Part shown: piece by piece, positions 5,810 through 12,967 of the stretch
Layout: each line of letters starts with the position of its first letter
How positions within the stretch are numbered: the stretch's first letter is position 1
Source: Candidatus Nomurabacteria bacterium
GTDB lineage: Bacteria > Patescibacteriota > Minisyncoccia > Phycocordibacterales > UBA9973
DNA: 24,911 bases
NCBI GenBank assembly: GCA_023267415.1
Contig: JAHFNM010000006.1
Location: 1 to 24,911, forward strand
Direction: 5' to 3'
Program-made: the position numbers and the translations under genes
The notes under the pieces: generated by a model
Database searches by the model: none
The model's input: only the letters and a program-made list of their open reading frames with translations
Told to the model about the DNA's origin: nothing

Positions 5810-8479
5810 ATGCCTCCATTCAATCACTTCACAACCAAAGCCAAAGAAGCGATTCGTCGTGCGCACGAATTTGCCATCGAACGTGGCCAAAACCATGTTT
5901 CTTCGTTGCATCTGCTCGGCGCCCTTCTCACCCAGGATGAGTCCATGGTCATTTCCATTCTCGACAAGCTCGACATCGACACCGTGCTTTTGACGGACAC
6001 GCTCCTTGAATCGATCGAAATGCCTGAAACGACACAGACGCTTTCTCCGAGCTATCAGATCTACCTCACTCCCGACCTGGCGAGCGCTATCGAAGAATCT
6101 TCCAAGATCGCCGCATCGCTCAAAGATGAATTCGTTTCGACGGAGCATCTCTTTTTGGCGATCTTGCAGGTGACAGGCGAAGCCAAAGAGATCCTTGCAC
6201 GCTTTCATTTGTCAAAAGATCTCGTACTCAAAGTACTCGACGAGTTGAAAAATAGTGGAGGCGGAGACATCGAATCTCCAAAGAAGATGCGCATGCTTGT
6301 AAAATACACGCGCAATCTCACCAAGCTCGCGCGTGAAGACAAACTCGATCCTGTCATCGGCCGTGATACCGAGATCATGCGCATCATGCAGATCCTTTCG
6401 CGACGCACAAAGAACAATCCGATCCTCATCGGCGAAGCCGGCACTGGGAAGACCGCTGTCGTGGAAGGCCTGGCCAACCGCATCGCAAAGGGCGACATTT
6501 CTGAATCACTGAAAGACAAAGAGATCGTGTCTCTCGACCTCGGCTCGTTGCTCGCTGGTACAAAATACCGCGGCGAATTTGAGGAACGCCTCAAGGCGAT
6601 CATGAAGGAGATTGAAAAGGCCGACGGCAAGATCATTCTCTTTGTGGATGAGATCCACACGCTTGTTGGGGCCGGCGCATCCGAAGGCTCGCTCGATGCA
6701 TCAAACATGCTCAAGCCTGCGCTTGCGCGCGGTGAGCTTCGTGCCATCGGAGCCACAACGCTCAAGGAATACCAGAAATACATTGAAAAGGATCCGGCAC
6801 TCGCTCGCCGATTCCAGCCGGTGTTTGTGGACGAACCATCTCCCGAAGATGCGATCGCCATTCTTCGCGGACTAAAAGAAAAATACGAGGTTTTCCACGG
6901 CGTGCGCATCACGGACGATGCCATCGTTTCGGCGGTTAATTTTTCAACTCGCTATATCACAAACCGTTTCCTTCCCGACAAGGCTATCGACCTCATCGAC
7001 GAGGCAGCATCGGCTCTTCGCATCGCGCTTGAAAACAAGCCGCCGATCCTGGAAGACGCACACCGCAAGGTCATGCGCCTTGAAGTGGAACGCGAAGCGC
7101 TCAAAAATGAAGATACAAAGGAGATGAAAGTCCGCGTGAAGAATATCGAGAAAGAGATTGCCAACCTGAAAGAAACGACCAAGGAAATCGAACTGAAATG
7201 GCAGAATGAAAAACTGCTCGTATCCGAAATCCGCGCCATCAAAAAAGAGCTAGAGTCGCTCAAGCTCGAAGCGGAAAACGCCGAACTCCGAGCCGATCTT
7301 ACCAAGGCTGCCGAGATCCGCTACGGACGCATTCCGTCGCTGCAGAAAGAACTGGAACAAAAGCTCACTCGCCTCAAGAAATTGCAGAAGTCTCGCCGAA
7401 TGCTGAAGGAAGAGATCACGACCGAGGATATTGCCGAGGTTGTTGCCCGCTGGACGGGGATCCCGCTCGTGAAGATGCTCGAGGAGGAGCGTGCCAAGCT
7501 TGAGCGCATGGAAGCGGAGCTTGAGAAGCGAATCGTCGGACAAAACGATGCCATCAAGCGCGTCGCAGACGTCGTGCGCCGTTCACGCGCCGGCATCAGT
7601 GATCCAAACCGTCCAATTGGCTCATTTATCTTCCTTGGACCGACTGGTGTGGGAAAGACAGAACTCACCAAGAGCCTGGCCGAATTCATGTTCAACGATG
7701 ACAAGGCGCTTATTCGCGTGGACATGAGCGAATACATGGATCGTCACAGTACGAGCAAGCTCGTCGGTTCGCCTCCGGGCTATGTTGGCTACGACGAATC
7801 TGGTCAGCTCACCGAAGCTGTGCGTCATCGCCCGTACTCCGTGATTCTCTTTGATGAAATCGAAAAAGCCCACCCTGAAGTATTCAACTTGCTTCTGCAA
7901 GTGCTCGACGACGGACGCCTGACCGATGGAAAGGGACGCGTGGTTAACTTCAAGAACACGGTCATCATCATGACAAGCAATATCGGCAGCCAGTTCATTG
8001 AAAAGATGGAGTCGATCGGATTCACCAATAATTCCACGATCGGCGACTATGAATCGGTCAAAGGCAAAGTACTCGACGCTCTTAAGGAGCAGTTCCGTCC
8101 AGAATTCCTCAATCGCGTGGACGAGATCGTACTCTTCGATGTTTTGTCGAAAGAATCAATCCGCGATATCGTTACGATCCGCATCAAGGTCGTTTCCGAC
8201 CGCTTGGCTGCAAAAGGGATCGCTCTTGAGCTCTCAAGCGAAGCGCTTGATCTCCTTGCGAAGGATGGCTACGATCCGCATTATGGTGCGCGTCCGCTCA
8301 ATCGCTTGATCCAGACCAAGATCCTCAACCCGGTAGCATCGTTCCTGATTTCGAACAACATTGGCAAGGGCGATACGGTTCGCGTCAGCGTGAAAGAAGG
8401 CGCACTGATCGTGGAAAAGAAAACCGCTCCGAAGAAAGTAAAAAGCACTATCTCAGCACGAAGCCGAAAGACGGCGTAG
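5810..8479 (+). CDS. Clp/Hsp100 AAA+ unfoldase with ClpB-type middle domain and ClpC-type IGF loop
   Basis: An 889-residue two-ring AAA+ ATPase that unfolds or disaggregates proteins. The N-terminal Clp_N repeat domain spans about 1-150. Walker A of D1 is GEAGTGKT (208-215) and Walker B is FVDEIHT (from 278). A long coiled-coil middle domain follows (about 405-545), containing the ClpB-like stretch AEIRYGRIPSLQKELEQ. D2 has GPTGVGKT (610-617), then SPPGYVGYDESGQLTE and FRPEFLNRVDEIV. A ClpB would have no extra loop after MTSNIGS, but here the sequence continues FIEKMESIGFTNN, with IGF at 736-738 where ClpA/ClpC/ClpX carry their ClpP-docking tripeptide. It may therefore feed ClpP, encoded elsewhere. 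The tail is Lys-rich. A terminator follows. Confidence 0.93.
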   Translation: MPPFNHFTTKAKEAIRRAHEFAIERGQNHVSSLHLLGALLTQDESMVISILDKLDIDTVLLTDTLLESIEMPETTQTLSPSYQIYLTPDLASAIEESSKIAASLKDEFVSTEHLFLAILQVTGEAKEILARFHLSKDLVLKVLDELKNSGGGDIESPKKMRMLVKYTRNLTKLAREDKLDPVIGRDTEIMRIMQILSRRTKNNPILIGEAGTGKTAVVEGLANRIAKGDISESLKDKEIVSLDLGSLLAGTKYRGEFEERLKAIMKEIEKADGKIILFVDEIHTLVGAGASEGSLDASNMLKPALARGELRAIGATTLKEYQKYIEKDPALARRFQPVFVDEPSPEDAIAILRGLKEKYEVFHGVRITDDAIVSAVNFSTRYITNRFLPDKAIDLIDEAASALRIALENKPPILEDAHRKVMRLEVEREALKNEDTKEMKVRVKNIEKEIANLKETTKEIELKWQNEKLLVSEIRAIKKELESLKLEAENAELRADLTKAAEIRYGRIPSLQKELEQKLTRLKKLQKSRRMLKEEITTEDIAEVVARWTGIPLVKMLEEERAKLERMEAELEKRIVGQNDAIKRVADVVRRSRAGISDPNRPIGSFIFLGPTGVGKTELTKSLAEFMFNDDKALIRVDMSEYMDRHSTSKLVGSPPGYVGYDESGQLTEAVRHRPYSVILFDEIEKAHPEVFNLLLQVLDDGRLTDGKGRVVNFKNTVIIMTSNIGSQFIEKMESIGFTNNSTIGDYESVKGKVLDALKEQFRPEFLNRVDEIVLFDVLSKESIRDIVTIRIKVVSDRLAAKGIALELSSEALDLLAKDGYDPHYGARPLNRLIQTKILNPVASFLISNNIGKGDTVRVSVKEGALIVEKKTAPKKVKSTISARSRKTA

Positions 8480-8499
8480 CAATCAAATAGAAATTCGAC

Positions 8500-8525
8500 A
8501 AAGCCTCCTTTTTTAGGAGGCTTTG
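8500..8525 (+). terminator. Intrinsic terminator after the Clp ATPase
   Basis: AAAGCCTCCT-ttttt-AGGAGGCTTT hairpin. On the plus strand the T-run after the stem is short, but stem and position (20 nt past the stop) are typical. Confidence 0.7.
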
Positions 8526-8529
8526 TGCA

Positions 8530-8538
8530 TGCTATAAT
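8530..8538 (+). promoter_or_regulatory. Extended -10 promoter, leaderless layout
   Basis: TGC-TATAAT, a consensus -10 with TGn extension, ends 6 nt before the ATG at 8545, so +1 should be the A of the start codon. Confidence 0.7.
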
Positions 8539-8544
8539 TTTCTC

Positions 8545-8805
8545 ATGAAAAACATCTGTCAAAGCTGCGGCATGCCGCTCAAAAAGGATCCCGAGGGCGG
8601 AGGAACAAATGCCGATGGAAGCAAGTCGGCCGAATACTGCTCATATTGTTTTAAAAACGGAAAGTTCGAAGGAACGGAACACTTTACTGTCAAAGACATG
8701 CAAACATATTGCTACGGCAAGATGCGCGGCCATGGATTCTCTCGTCCCATTGCCTGGCTGTTCACAAGAAACATGAAGCGCCTTAAGCGCTGGATGGAGA
8801 AATAG
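8545..8805 (+). CDS. Zinc-ribbon domain protein
   Basis: An 86-residue protein. The N terminus MKNICQSCGMPLKKDPEGGG, followed by the YCSYCFKNGKF pair, makes a two-CxxC zinc knuckle (Cys5/Cys8 with the CSYC pair), as in the widespread 'putative zinc ribbon' proteins that start CQSCGMP. After the zinc site comes a short helical region with SRPIAWLFTRNMKRLKRWMEK, strongly basic and amphipathic. Function in this family is unknown; nucleic-acid or protein binding is only a guess. It has its own leaderless promoter and no Shine-Dalgarno sequence. It is probably monocistronic because a long non-coding stretch follows. Confidence 0.75.
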   Translation: MKNICQSCGMPLKKDPEGGGTNADGSKSAEYCSYCFKNGKFEGTEHFTVKDMQTYCYGKMRGHGFSRPIAWLFTRNMKRLKRWMEK

Positions 8806-8960
8806 GAAAGCGTTGCTGGATTCGGTCTGGATAATTATTTTGCCGTCGTTTGATGTAGTTTTCTGGTCACAAATAATTCCTCGTCGCCACTCGGAATTTT
8901 CGCGACCCCACCTCGTGATTTCGCGTGCTCGCGAAATATCACTCCGGTTCACAAAAGCAA
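8806..8960. other. Non-coding stretch with one strong hairpin
   Basis: No credible reading frame on either strand. The only structure is a hairpin at 8915-8942, GTGATTTCGCG-TGCT-CGCGAAATATCAC, with a 2-nt bulge. It has no T-run, so its role is unclear; it could be the 3' end-protecting hairpin of the zinc-ribbon mRNA. Confidence 0.4.
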
Positions 8961-8987
8961 AAAAGAGAGCCGTAGAGGCTCTCTTTT
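8961..8987. terminator. Intrinsic terminator between zinc-ribbon gene and tRNA-Tyr
   Basis: AAAAGAGAGCC-GTAGA-GGCTCTCTTTT, 11-bp stem with U-tracts in both directions. It is 17 nt past the 3' end of tRNA-Tyr on the minus strand, so that is its main client. Confidence 0.8.
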
Positions 8988-9003
8988 TGAACACATGCTT
9001 TTG

Positions 9004-9086
9004 TGCGCCGTGTTGGATTCGAACCAACGAAGACCGAAGTCAGCAGATTTACAGTCTGCCCTCGTAGACCACTTGAGTAACGACGC
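9004..9086 (-). tRNA. tRNA-Tyr (anticodon GTA)
   Basis: Acceptor GCGTCGT pairs with ACGGCGC (one G-T), discriminator A. Anticodon arm GCAGA-CTGTAAA-TCTGC gives GTA. It has a class II variable arm (GACTTCGGTC) and a TTCGAAT T loop. CCA is not encoded. It is divergent from tRNA-Arg. Confidence 0.93.
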
Positions 9087-9106
9087 ATTTTTGTGAGAAC
9101 TCCTAC

Positions 9107-9134
9107 AGTATACATATTTTTGAACAGCTTTCAA
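9107..9134 (-). promoter_or_regulatory. Promoter of tRNA-Tyr
   Basis: Minus-strand TTGAAA (9134-9129), 16 nt, TATACT (9112-9107). The -10 is ~20 nt before the tRNA 5' end. Same architecture as the tRNA-Lys promoter. Confidence 0.65.
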
Positions 9135-9148
9135 TTGCACCCCATTAT

Positions 9149-9157
9149 TGATATAAA
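9149..9157 (+). promoter_or_regulatory. Extended -10 promoter of tRNA-Arg
   Basis: TGA-TATAAA ends 11 nt before the tRNA 5' end at 9169, giving a ~4-nt 5' extension. A weak TTTCAA lies 17 nt upstream and overlaps the tRNA-Tyr -35 on the other strand. Confidence 0.5.
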
Positions 9158-9168
9158 TGAGTCGCATT

Positions 9169-9240
9169 GCTCCTGTAGTTGAATGGATACAATATCTCCC
9201 TCCGAAGGAGGTGGTGCAGGTTCGATTCCTGCCGGGAGCA
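9169..9240 (+). tRNA. tRNA-Arg (anticodon CCG)
   Basis: Acceptor GCTCCTG/CGGGAGC, discriminator A. Anticodon arm TCTCC-CTCCGAA-GGAGG gives CCG, reading CGG. T arm GCAGG-TTCGATT-CCTGC. CCA not encoded. Confidence 0.92.
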
Positions 9241-9259
9241 CAGTATAAAAAAATGGCAC

Positions 9260-9288
9260 TTGTGCAGAAAGCCGGTCTCTATTACCAT
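9260..9288 (+). promoter_or_regulatory. Promoter of the small-protein pair, leaderless layout
   Basis: TTGTGC (9260-9265), 17 nt, TACCAT (9283-9288), then 6 nt to the ATG at 9295. This decides the start over the in-frame ATG at 9253, which lies upstream of the -35. Confidence 0.6.
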
Positions 9289-9294
9289 AGAGGC

Positions 9295-9591
9295 ATGGAA
9301 CAACTACCCAATCTTACAAACGAGTACAATCCTCATCCGATATTCGTCAAAATCGATGCTTTGCTTGAAGAAGGTTATACGGGCCTGAAAAATATGCTCG
9401 GGGCCACTCTGAATGTTATTTTGAGAAAGACGCTTGATAATCGAGATCCTCAAATTATCCGCGAAGCACTCGACTACATGATTGATACGGCCGGACTCAC
9501 GGCGGAGGCTGGCGCCGAAGAAGTGAAGCAGATGACGAGCCGTCTCCTGAAATTCAGGGATGCGCCTAACGGAGAAGCTGCCTTGCAATAA
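9295..9591 (+). CDS. Small hypothetical protein, first of a coupled pair
   Basis: A 98-residue mostly helical protein starting MEQLPNLTNEYNPHPIF, with segments FVKIDALLEEGYTGLKNMLG and LNVILRKTLDNRDPQIIREALDYMI. A C-terminal part is rich in Ala/Glu (AGLTAEAGAEEVKQMTSRLL). There are no Cys residues and no membrane segment. The start at 9295 is set by the leaderless promoter; a longer form from 9253 would add 14 residues. Its stop at 9589-9591 is one base before the start of the next gene, so the two should be translated together and may act as a complex. The family is not recognised. Confidence 0.65.
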   Translation: MEQLPNLTNEYNPHPIFVKIDALLEEGYTGLKNMLGATLNVILRKTLDNRDPQIIREALDYMIDTAGLTAEAGAEEVKQMTSRLLKFRDAPNGEAALQ

Positions 9592-9592
9592 T

Positions 9593-9907
9593 ATGCCTAC
9601 AACAACCGCAGAAAAAAACGTCATACGGAATATTTTTAACGAGCTTGTCGCAGAACAGGGTTTTTCTGACAAGGAAAAGGGTGAGCTTCTCGAAAAGATC
9701 GAAGCCACGATTATGCTCACTGCCGCGGCCGAACTTTTTACCGCACTCGACGAAGATGCTCGAGCCGAGATCCCTGATGCTAATTTTAGCAGCTATAAAA
9801 GCATGTTTGAGTATCTTTCAAAAAATACGCCTCGGGAATTTTTTACGGAAGTCGTGGCCAATTCGATCGAGTCAGTCTTTGCCGAATTTTTGAGCAATCT
9901 CAAGTAA
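9593..9907 (+). CDS. Small acidic helical protein (DUF5663-like), second of a coupled pair
   Basis: A 104-residue acidic, all-helical protein. FNELVAEQGFSDKEKGELLEKIEATIMLTAAAELFTAL resembles the short Patescibacteria proteins annotated as DUF5663, but this is by eye and weak. The C-terminal half (FEYLSKNTPREFFTEVVANSIESVFAEFL) is also helical. The ATG at 9593 follows the upstream stop by one base, which suggests stop-start re-initiation. An in-frame ATG at 9560 inside the previous gene is a less likely start. A terminator follows at 9922. Function unknown. Confidence 0.65.
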   Translation: MPTTTAEKNVIRNIFNELVAEQGFSDKEKGELLEKIEATIMLTAAAELFTALDEDARAEIPDANFSSYKSMFEYLSKNTPREFFTEVVANSIESVFAEFLSNLK

Positions 9908-9921
9908 TAAAATTAGACTTT

Positions 9922-9948
9922 AGTCCGGTTGCGGACTCATGGTTTTTT
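9922..9948 (+). terminator. Intrinsic terminator after the small-protein pair
   Basis: AGTCCG-GTTG-CGGACT hairpin followed by catggTTTTTT, 15 nt past the stop at 9907. Confidence 0.65.
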
Positions 9949-9962
9949 ATTATGGCTTGAGA

Positions 9963-9971
9963 TGCTAGAAT
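9963..9971 (+). promoter_or_regulatory. Extended -10 promoter of alr, leaderless layout
   Basis: TGC-TAGAAT ends 6 nt before the ATG at 9978. No -35 is evident; the TGn extension is present. Confidence 0.65.
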
Positions 9972-9977
9972 CCCCGT

Positions 9978-11117
9978 ATGTCCAACGAGGTTTCGCTTTC
10001 CTATATTGAACTCTCCTCATCCAATCTTGAGCACAATCTCAAGGCCCTTCGTTCTCTCTCAAAAGAGGGAACGCAGTTCGCCTTTGCAGTCAAGGGTAAT
10101 GCGTACGGACACGGACAAAACCAAATCGTACAGATGGCAGAAGAACACGTTGATTATTTCATTGTCAACAGCATCGAAGAACTTCGCCTGTTGCGCTCTG
10201 TCTCAACGAAGCCGACATTTCTGTTGGGGTATGTGATGCCGAGCATACTTGGCGAGGCTATCCGGCTCGGATGCATTTTGAGTGTTTTTTCGCAGAAGCA
10301 GTTTTTTGAGATCGCAAAGGCGGCAGATGAAGCTGATATGAAGCAGGAAGTGCACATTGCTTGCGATGCTTTGCTTGGCCGCGAAGGATTTCTTGAGGCA
10401 GAGCTTGCGGATTTTTTCGCTGAAGCGAAAAAATCCGCCAAGATAACTATCACTGGCATGTATGGCCATTTTGCAAACATCGAAGATACGTCGGATTTTT
10501 CTCATGCGGAAAAACAGATTGACGCTTATGCACGCATGCAAAAGATTGCTGCCGACGCCGGGTACTCCGGCCTGCAGACTCATCTCTCTGCGACGAGTGG
10601 CCTTCTCGCATACGAAAAAGATGCCGGCAAGAATGCGATCATTCGTACTGGTGTTGGCGCGTATGGCATGTGGCCGAGCGAGCAATTGAAGCGTCAATAC
10701 ACAAAGAAAGGGTTTGAGCTCCTGCCTGTACTTTCTTGGAAGACGCACGTTGCCCAGGTGAAGACATTGCCTGTCGGAGCGACAGTGGGATACGGGCTCT
10801 CGTATAAGACTCAAAAAGAAACCCGCACGGCACTCATTCCGCAAGGATATGCCGACGGCTATCCTCGCTCGCTTTCAAACAAGGGTATGGTGCTGATTGG
10901 AGGCAGGCGGTGCCCCGTCATCGGTCGTGTTTCTATGAATATGTTCGTAGTCGATGCTACCAATGTGCCTGAAATCGCCGAAGGGGACGAGGTGGTTTTG
11001 CTGGGGCAGCAGGGCGACAAGTCCATTTCTGCCCAAGAATTGGCCGATCGATCGGATACTATCAATTATGAGGTTACGACCCGCATTAGCCCACTTTTAC
11101 CCAGAATATCCCTCTAG
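9978..11117 (+). CDS. alr: Alanine racemase
   Basis: A 379-residue PLP enzyme making D-alanine for peptidoglycan. The cofactor motif FAVKGNAYGHG gives Lys39 as the PLP lysine and Tyr43 next to it. The N-terminal TIM barrel continues through GREGF and GMYGHFANIED. The C-terminal beta domain carries GATVGYGLSYKT, where the catalytic tyrosine of the partner subunit is expected, followed by IPQGYADGYPR and VIGRVSMNMFVVD. DRSDTINYEVTTRISPLLPR is a typical Alr end. Length matches the family. A dedicated leaderless promoter lies upstream; rpmG follows 40 nt downstream with its own promoter. Presence of alr implies that the cell builds its own peptidoglycan cross-links. Confidence 0.95.
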   Translation: MSNEVSLSYIELSSSNLEHNLKALRSLSKEGTQFAFAVKGNAYGHGQNQIVQMAEEHVDYFIVNSIEELRLLRSVSTKPTFLLGYVMPSILGEAIRLGCILSVFSQKQFFEIAKAADEADMKQEVHIACDALLGREGFLEAELADFFAEAKKSAKITITGMYGHFANIEDTSDFSHAEKQIDAYARMQKIAADAGYSGLQTHLSATSGLLAYEKDAGKNAIIRTGVGAYGMWPSEQLKRQYTKKGFELLPVLSWKTHVAQVKTLPVGATVGYGLSYKTQKETRTALIPQGYADGYPRSLSNKGMVLIGGRRCPVIGRVSMNMFVVDATNVPEIAEGDEVVLLGQQGDKSISAQELADRSDTINYEVTTRISPLLPRISL

Positions 11118-11119
11118 GG

Positions 11120-11148
11120 TTGATTTATTTAGGGAAATATAGTAGTAT
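11120..11148 (+). promoter_or_regulatory. Promoter of rpmG
   Basis: TTGATT (11120-11125), 17 nt, TAGTAT (11143-11148), 9 nt before the ATG at 11158, giving a leader of about 3 nt. Confidence 0.65.
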
Positions 11149-11157
11149 CTGCTCACT

Positions 11158-11316
11158 ATGTCACAAGACAAATTGATCAAACTCGGCTGCGGAACCTGTA
11201 AGCGCATCAACTACTGGAGCAGTAAAAACAAGAAACTCGTCACCCGAAAGATCGAGCTCAAAAAGTATTGCAAGTGGTGCAAGAAGCAGACCAAGCACAA
11301 GGAAGTCAAAAAATAA
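11158..11316 (+). CDS. rpmG: 50S ribosomal protein L33
   Basis: A 52-residue basic protein starting MSQDKLIKLGCGTCKRINYW. Two CxxC knuckles, CGTC (11-14) and CKWC (38-41), make it a zinc-binding (C+) form of L33. ELKKYCKWCKKQTKHKEVK is the family's C-terminal half. It sits by the E site of the 50S subunit. It is short and easily missed. It has its own promoter and a perfect terminator just after the stop, so it is a monocistronic unit. Confidence 0.93.
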   Translation: MSQDKLIKLGCGTCKRINYWSSKNKKLVTRKIELKKYCKWCKKQTKHKEVKK

Positions 11317-11317
11317 G

Positions 11318-11347
11318 AAACAAAAACCCCGAACGGGGTTTTTGTTT
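11318..11347 (+). terminator. Intrinsic terminator after rpmG
   Basis: A perfect 13-bp stem (AAACAAAAACCCC / GGGGTTTTTGTTT) with loop GAAC; the 3' arm provides the U-rich tract. Confidence 0.9.
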
Positions 11348-11366
11348 TGTCTCAGGCAAATTTTTT

Positions 11367-11399
11367 GTTTAGAATTTGTTTAACCAATAGTTATATAAC
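11367..11399 (+). promoter_or_regulatory. GTTTAG box plus -10 upstream of the HTH/LAGLIDADG-like gene
   Basis: GTTTAGAATTTGTTTAAC at 11367-11384, then 9 nt, then the -10-like TATAAC (11394-11399). The box differs at one position from the one before radC and at three from the one before dprA. It contains two GTTTA words 11 bp apart (one helical turn) and replaces a normal -35, so it could be an activator or alternative-sigma site. Confidence 0.55.
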
Positions 11400-11417
11400 T
11401 CTGTATGGCTATTCGGT

Positions 11418-12071
11418 ATGAAAAAAGAACTTCAGCTTAAAACAATGATTCTCCGAAAACTCGGGTATTCAGTAAAGGAGCTTCACGAGCAAATCGGTGT
11501 TTCAAAGAGCACTATTTCAAGATGGGTACAACCCGTTACTCTTTCACAAGAAGCCCGAAAAAGGTTGAATGATAGATCAACAAAGGCTCGCATGCAGTCA
11601 GAGATAACAATAAGGGAAAAGACAAAGCAAAAAAATATTGCGGCAATGAAGTATGCCAATGAGATTGTAAATACCGATGCTATTGATAATCGTACCCAAG
11701 CAATACTTTGCTCACTGATCTATTATTGTGAAGGTAACAAAGAAATAAGAGGAGTGATATTCACTAACTCTGATCCGGGATTGATCCAGTCTTTCTTAGT
11801 ATTGTTTCGAAATTCATTTAGTCTTGATGAGAGCAAATTTAGGATATTGATGCATCTTCATGACTATCACAGTGAAGAAGATCAGAAATTATTTTGGTCA
11901 AAAATCACTCAAATTCCATATTCGCAGTTTAATAAATCGTACAGAAAATCAAGCGACCATAAATATAAAAAAGAAGGATATCAAGGTTGTATAAAAGTAT
12001 GTTATGGAGATGTTTCAATTGCTAGGAAATTGAATGCCATTGCAAAAACCTTCATGGAAAGGTATAAATAG
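11418..12071 (+). CDS. Helix-turn-helix protein with a LAGLIDADG-like C-terminal domain
   Basis: A 217-residue protein. Residues about 10-40 (LRKLGYSVKELHEQIGVSKSTISRWV) are a clear helix-turn-helix of the resolvase/MerR-like 'recognise and grip' type. A basic linker follows (41-85). The C-terminal part has ILCSLIYYCEGNKEIRGV and FTNSDPGLIQSFLVLFRNSF, then RILMHLHDYHSEEDQKLFWSKI. This layout resembles the single LAGLIDADG-like fold of a protein group frequent in Patescibacteria, with CEG in place of the acidic DG. It could be a regulator evolved from a homing endonuclease, or a nuclease. The gene is AT-rich compared with alr and radC. It ends 8 nt before tRNA-Trp and has the GTTTAG box upstream. 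ATG 11405 is out of frame, so 11418 is chosen. Confidence 0.65.
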   Translation: MKKELQLKTMILRKLGYSVKELHEQIGVSKSTISRWVQPVTLSQEARKRLNDRSTKARMQSEITIREKTKQKNIAAMKYANEIVNTDAIDNRTQAILCSLIYYCEGNKEIRGVIFTNSDPGLIQSFLVLFRNSFSLDESKFRILMHLHDYHSEEDQKLFWSKITQIPYSQFNKSYRKSSDHKYKKEGYQGCIKVCYGDVSIARKLNAIAKTFMERYK

Positions 12072-12079
12072 GGCGTCAC

Positions 12080-12150
12080 GGGCAGTTAGTTTAGTGGCAA
12101 AACTGCGGCCTCCAAATCCGCTGTCGGAGGTCCGATTCCTCCACTGCCCG
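12080..12150 (+). tRNA. tRNA-Trp (anticodon CCA) with an unusual T loop
   Basis: Acceptor GGGCAGT pairs perfectly with ACTGCCC; discriminator G. Anticodon loop CTCCAAA gives CCA. The T arm GGAGG-TCCGATT-CCTCC has C at position 55 where almost all tRNAs have U (pseudouridine). Base pair 31-39 is C-T. No promoter seen; it may be read through from the HTH gene 8 nt upstream. Confidence 0.88.
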
Positions 12151-12187
12151 CAAAAATCCACTTATTTTCCCCATCAGTAGAAAATCC

Positions 12188-12221
12188 GTTTAGAATTCGT
12201 TTAACATTTTCTTTCTATAAT
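12188..12221 (+). promoter_or_regulatory. GTTTAG box plus -10 of radC, leaderless layout
   Basis: GTTTAGAATTCGTTTAAC (12188-12205), 10 nt, consensus TATAAT (12216-12221), 6 nt to the ATG. CGTTTA occurs twice, 11 bp apart. No sigma-70 -35 fits, so the box probably recruits RNA polymerase. Confidence 0.6.
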
Positions 12222-12227
12222 GTAGGA

Positions 12228-12965
12228 ATGAAAATTGCTTATCACCGCAAAACGAATGTTCAAACAATCGATAATCCAGGCAAACGATATGTTTTGACCA
12301 TTCACGACCTCCCTCCATCAGATCGTCCTCGCGAGAAATTGCAAAAGCATGGTCCGCAAGCGCTCTCTACGAGCGATCTTTTAGCCGTGGTCTTGAACCT
12401 CGGTACGACCAAAGAAGACGTGCTCACCATGTCGAGCCGGATCATGCGCGAGTACGGCGAGAAGAGCATCATGGCGGCGACCAATCCGCAGAAGCTTTCC
12501 GAGGATTTGGACATCCCTATCGTGCGGGCATCGCAAATCGTGGCCTGCGCCGAACTTGGCCGCAGATTCTACAAAAAGAATGCTGCAAGTGCGCCGGTCA
12601 TCCGCACTGCGATCGACGTATTCGAATACGTCAAAGACATGCGTGATCTCTCAAAAGAGCATCTTCGTGGCATCTATCTCAATTCTCATTACAAAGTCAT
12701 TCACGACGAGATCATTTCCATCGGCACCATCGATACGAACATCATTCATCCTCGCGAAGTATTTCGTCCGGCGCTCGAATATGCGGCTGCTGCGGTGATC
12801 CTCGTGCACAATCATCCCTCAGGGGAAGTGGATCCATCGGAGGCGGATATTGTAGTCACAAAGCAGCTTATCCAGGCAGGGAAGCTTATCGGCATCGATC
12901 TGGTCGATCATGTCATTGTTACAAAGACGGCATTTGGCAGTATTGATGCCGGATATGAAAGCTAG
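12228..12965 (+). CDS. radC: RadC-family JAB/MPN domain protein
   Basis: A 245-residue protein. The N-terminal helix-hairpin-helix-like part holds PREKLQKHGPQALSTSDLLAVVLNLGT (34-60). The C-terminal JAB domain carries VHNHPSGEVDPSEAD, with metal ligands His194, His196 and Asp207, so the metalloprotease/nuclease-type site is intact. The family was once thought to be a repair protein; its role is still unclear, but it is induced during competence in several bacteria. Transcription should start on the ATG, from a promoter carrying the same 18-bp box as dprA. The next small gene starts 2 nt after its stop. Confidence 0.92.
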   Translation: MKIAYHRKTNVQTIDNPGKRYVLTIHDLPPSDRPREKLQKHGPQALSTSDLLAVVLNLGTTKEDVLTMSSRIMREYGEKSIMAATNPQKLSEDLDIPIVRASQIVACAELGRRFYKKNAASAPVIRTAIDVFEYVKDMRDLSKEHLRGIYLNSHYKVIHDEIISIGTIDTNIIHPREVFRPALEYAAAAVILVHNHPSGEVDPSEADIVVTKQLIQAGKLIGIDLVDHVIVTKTAFGSIDAGYES

Positions 12966-12967
12966 CC

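Noticed and set aside
9157..9294. Long N-terminal extension of the 98-residue protein
   Set aside because: It reads through tRNA-Arg; the promoter at 9260-9288 lies downstream of it.
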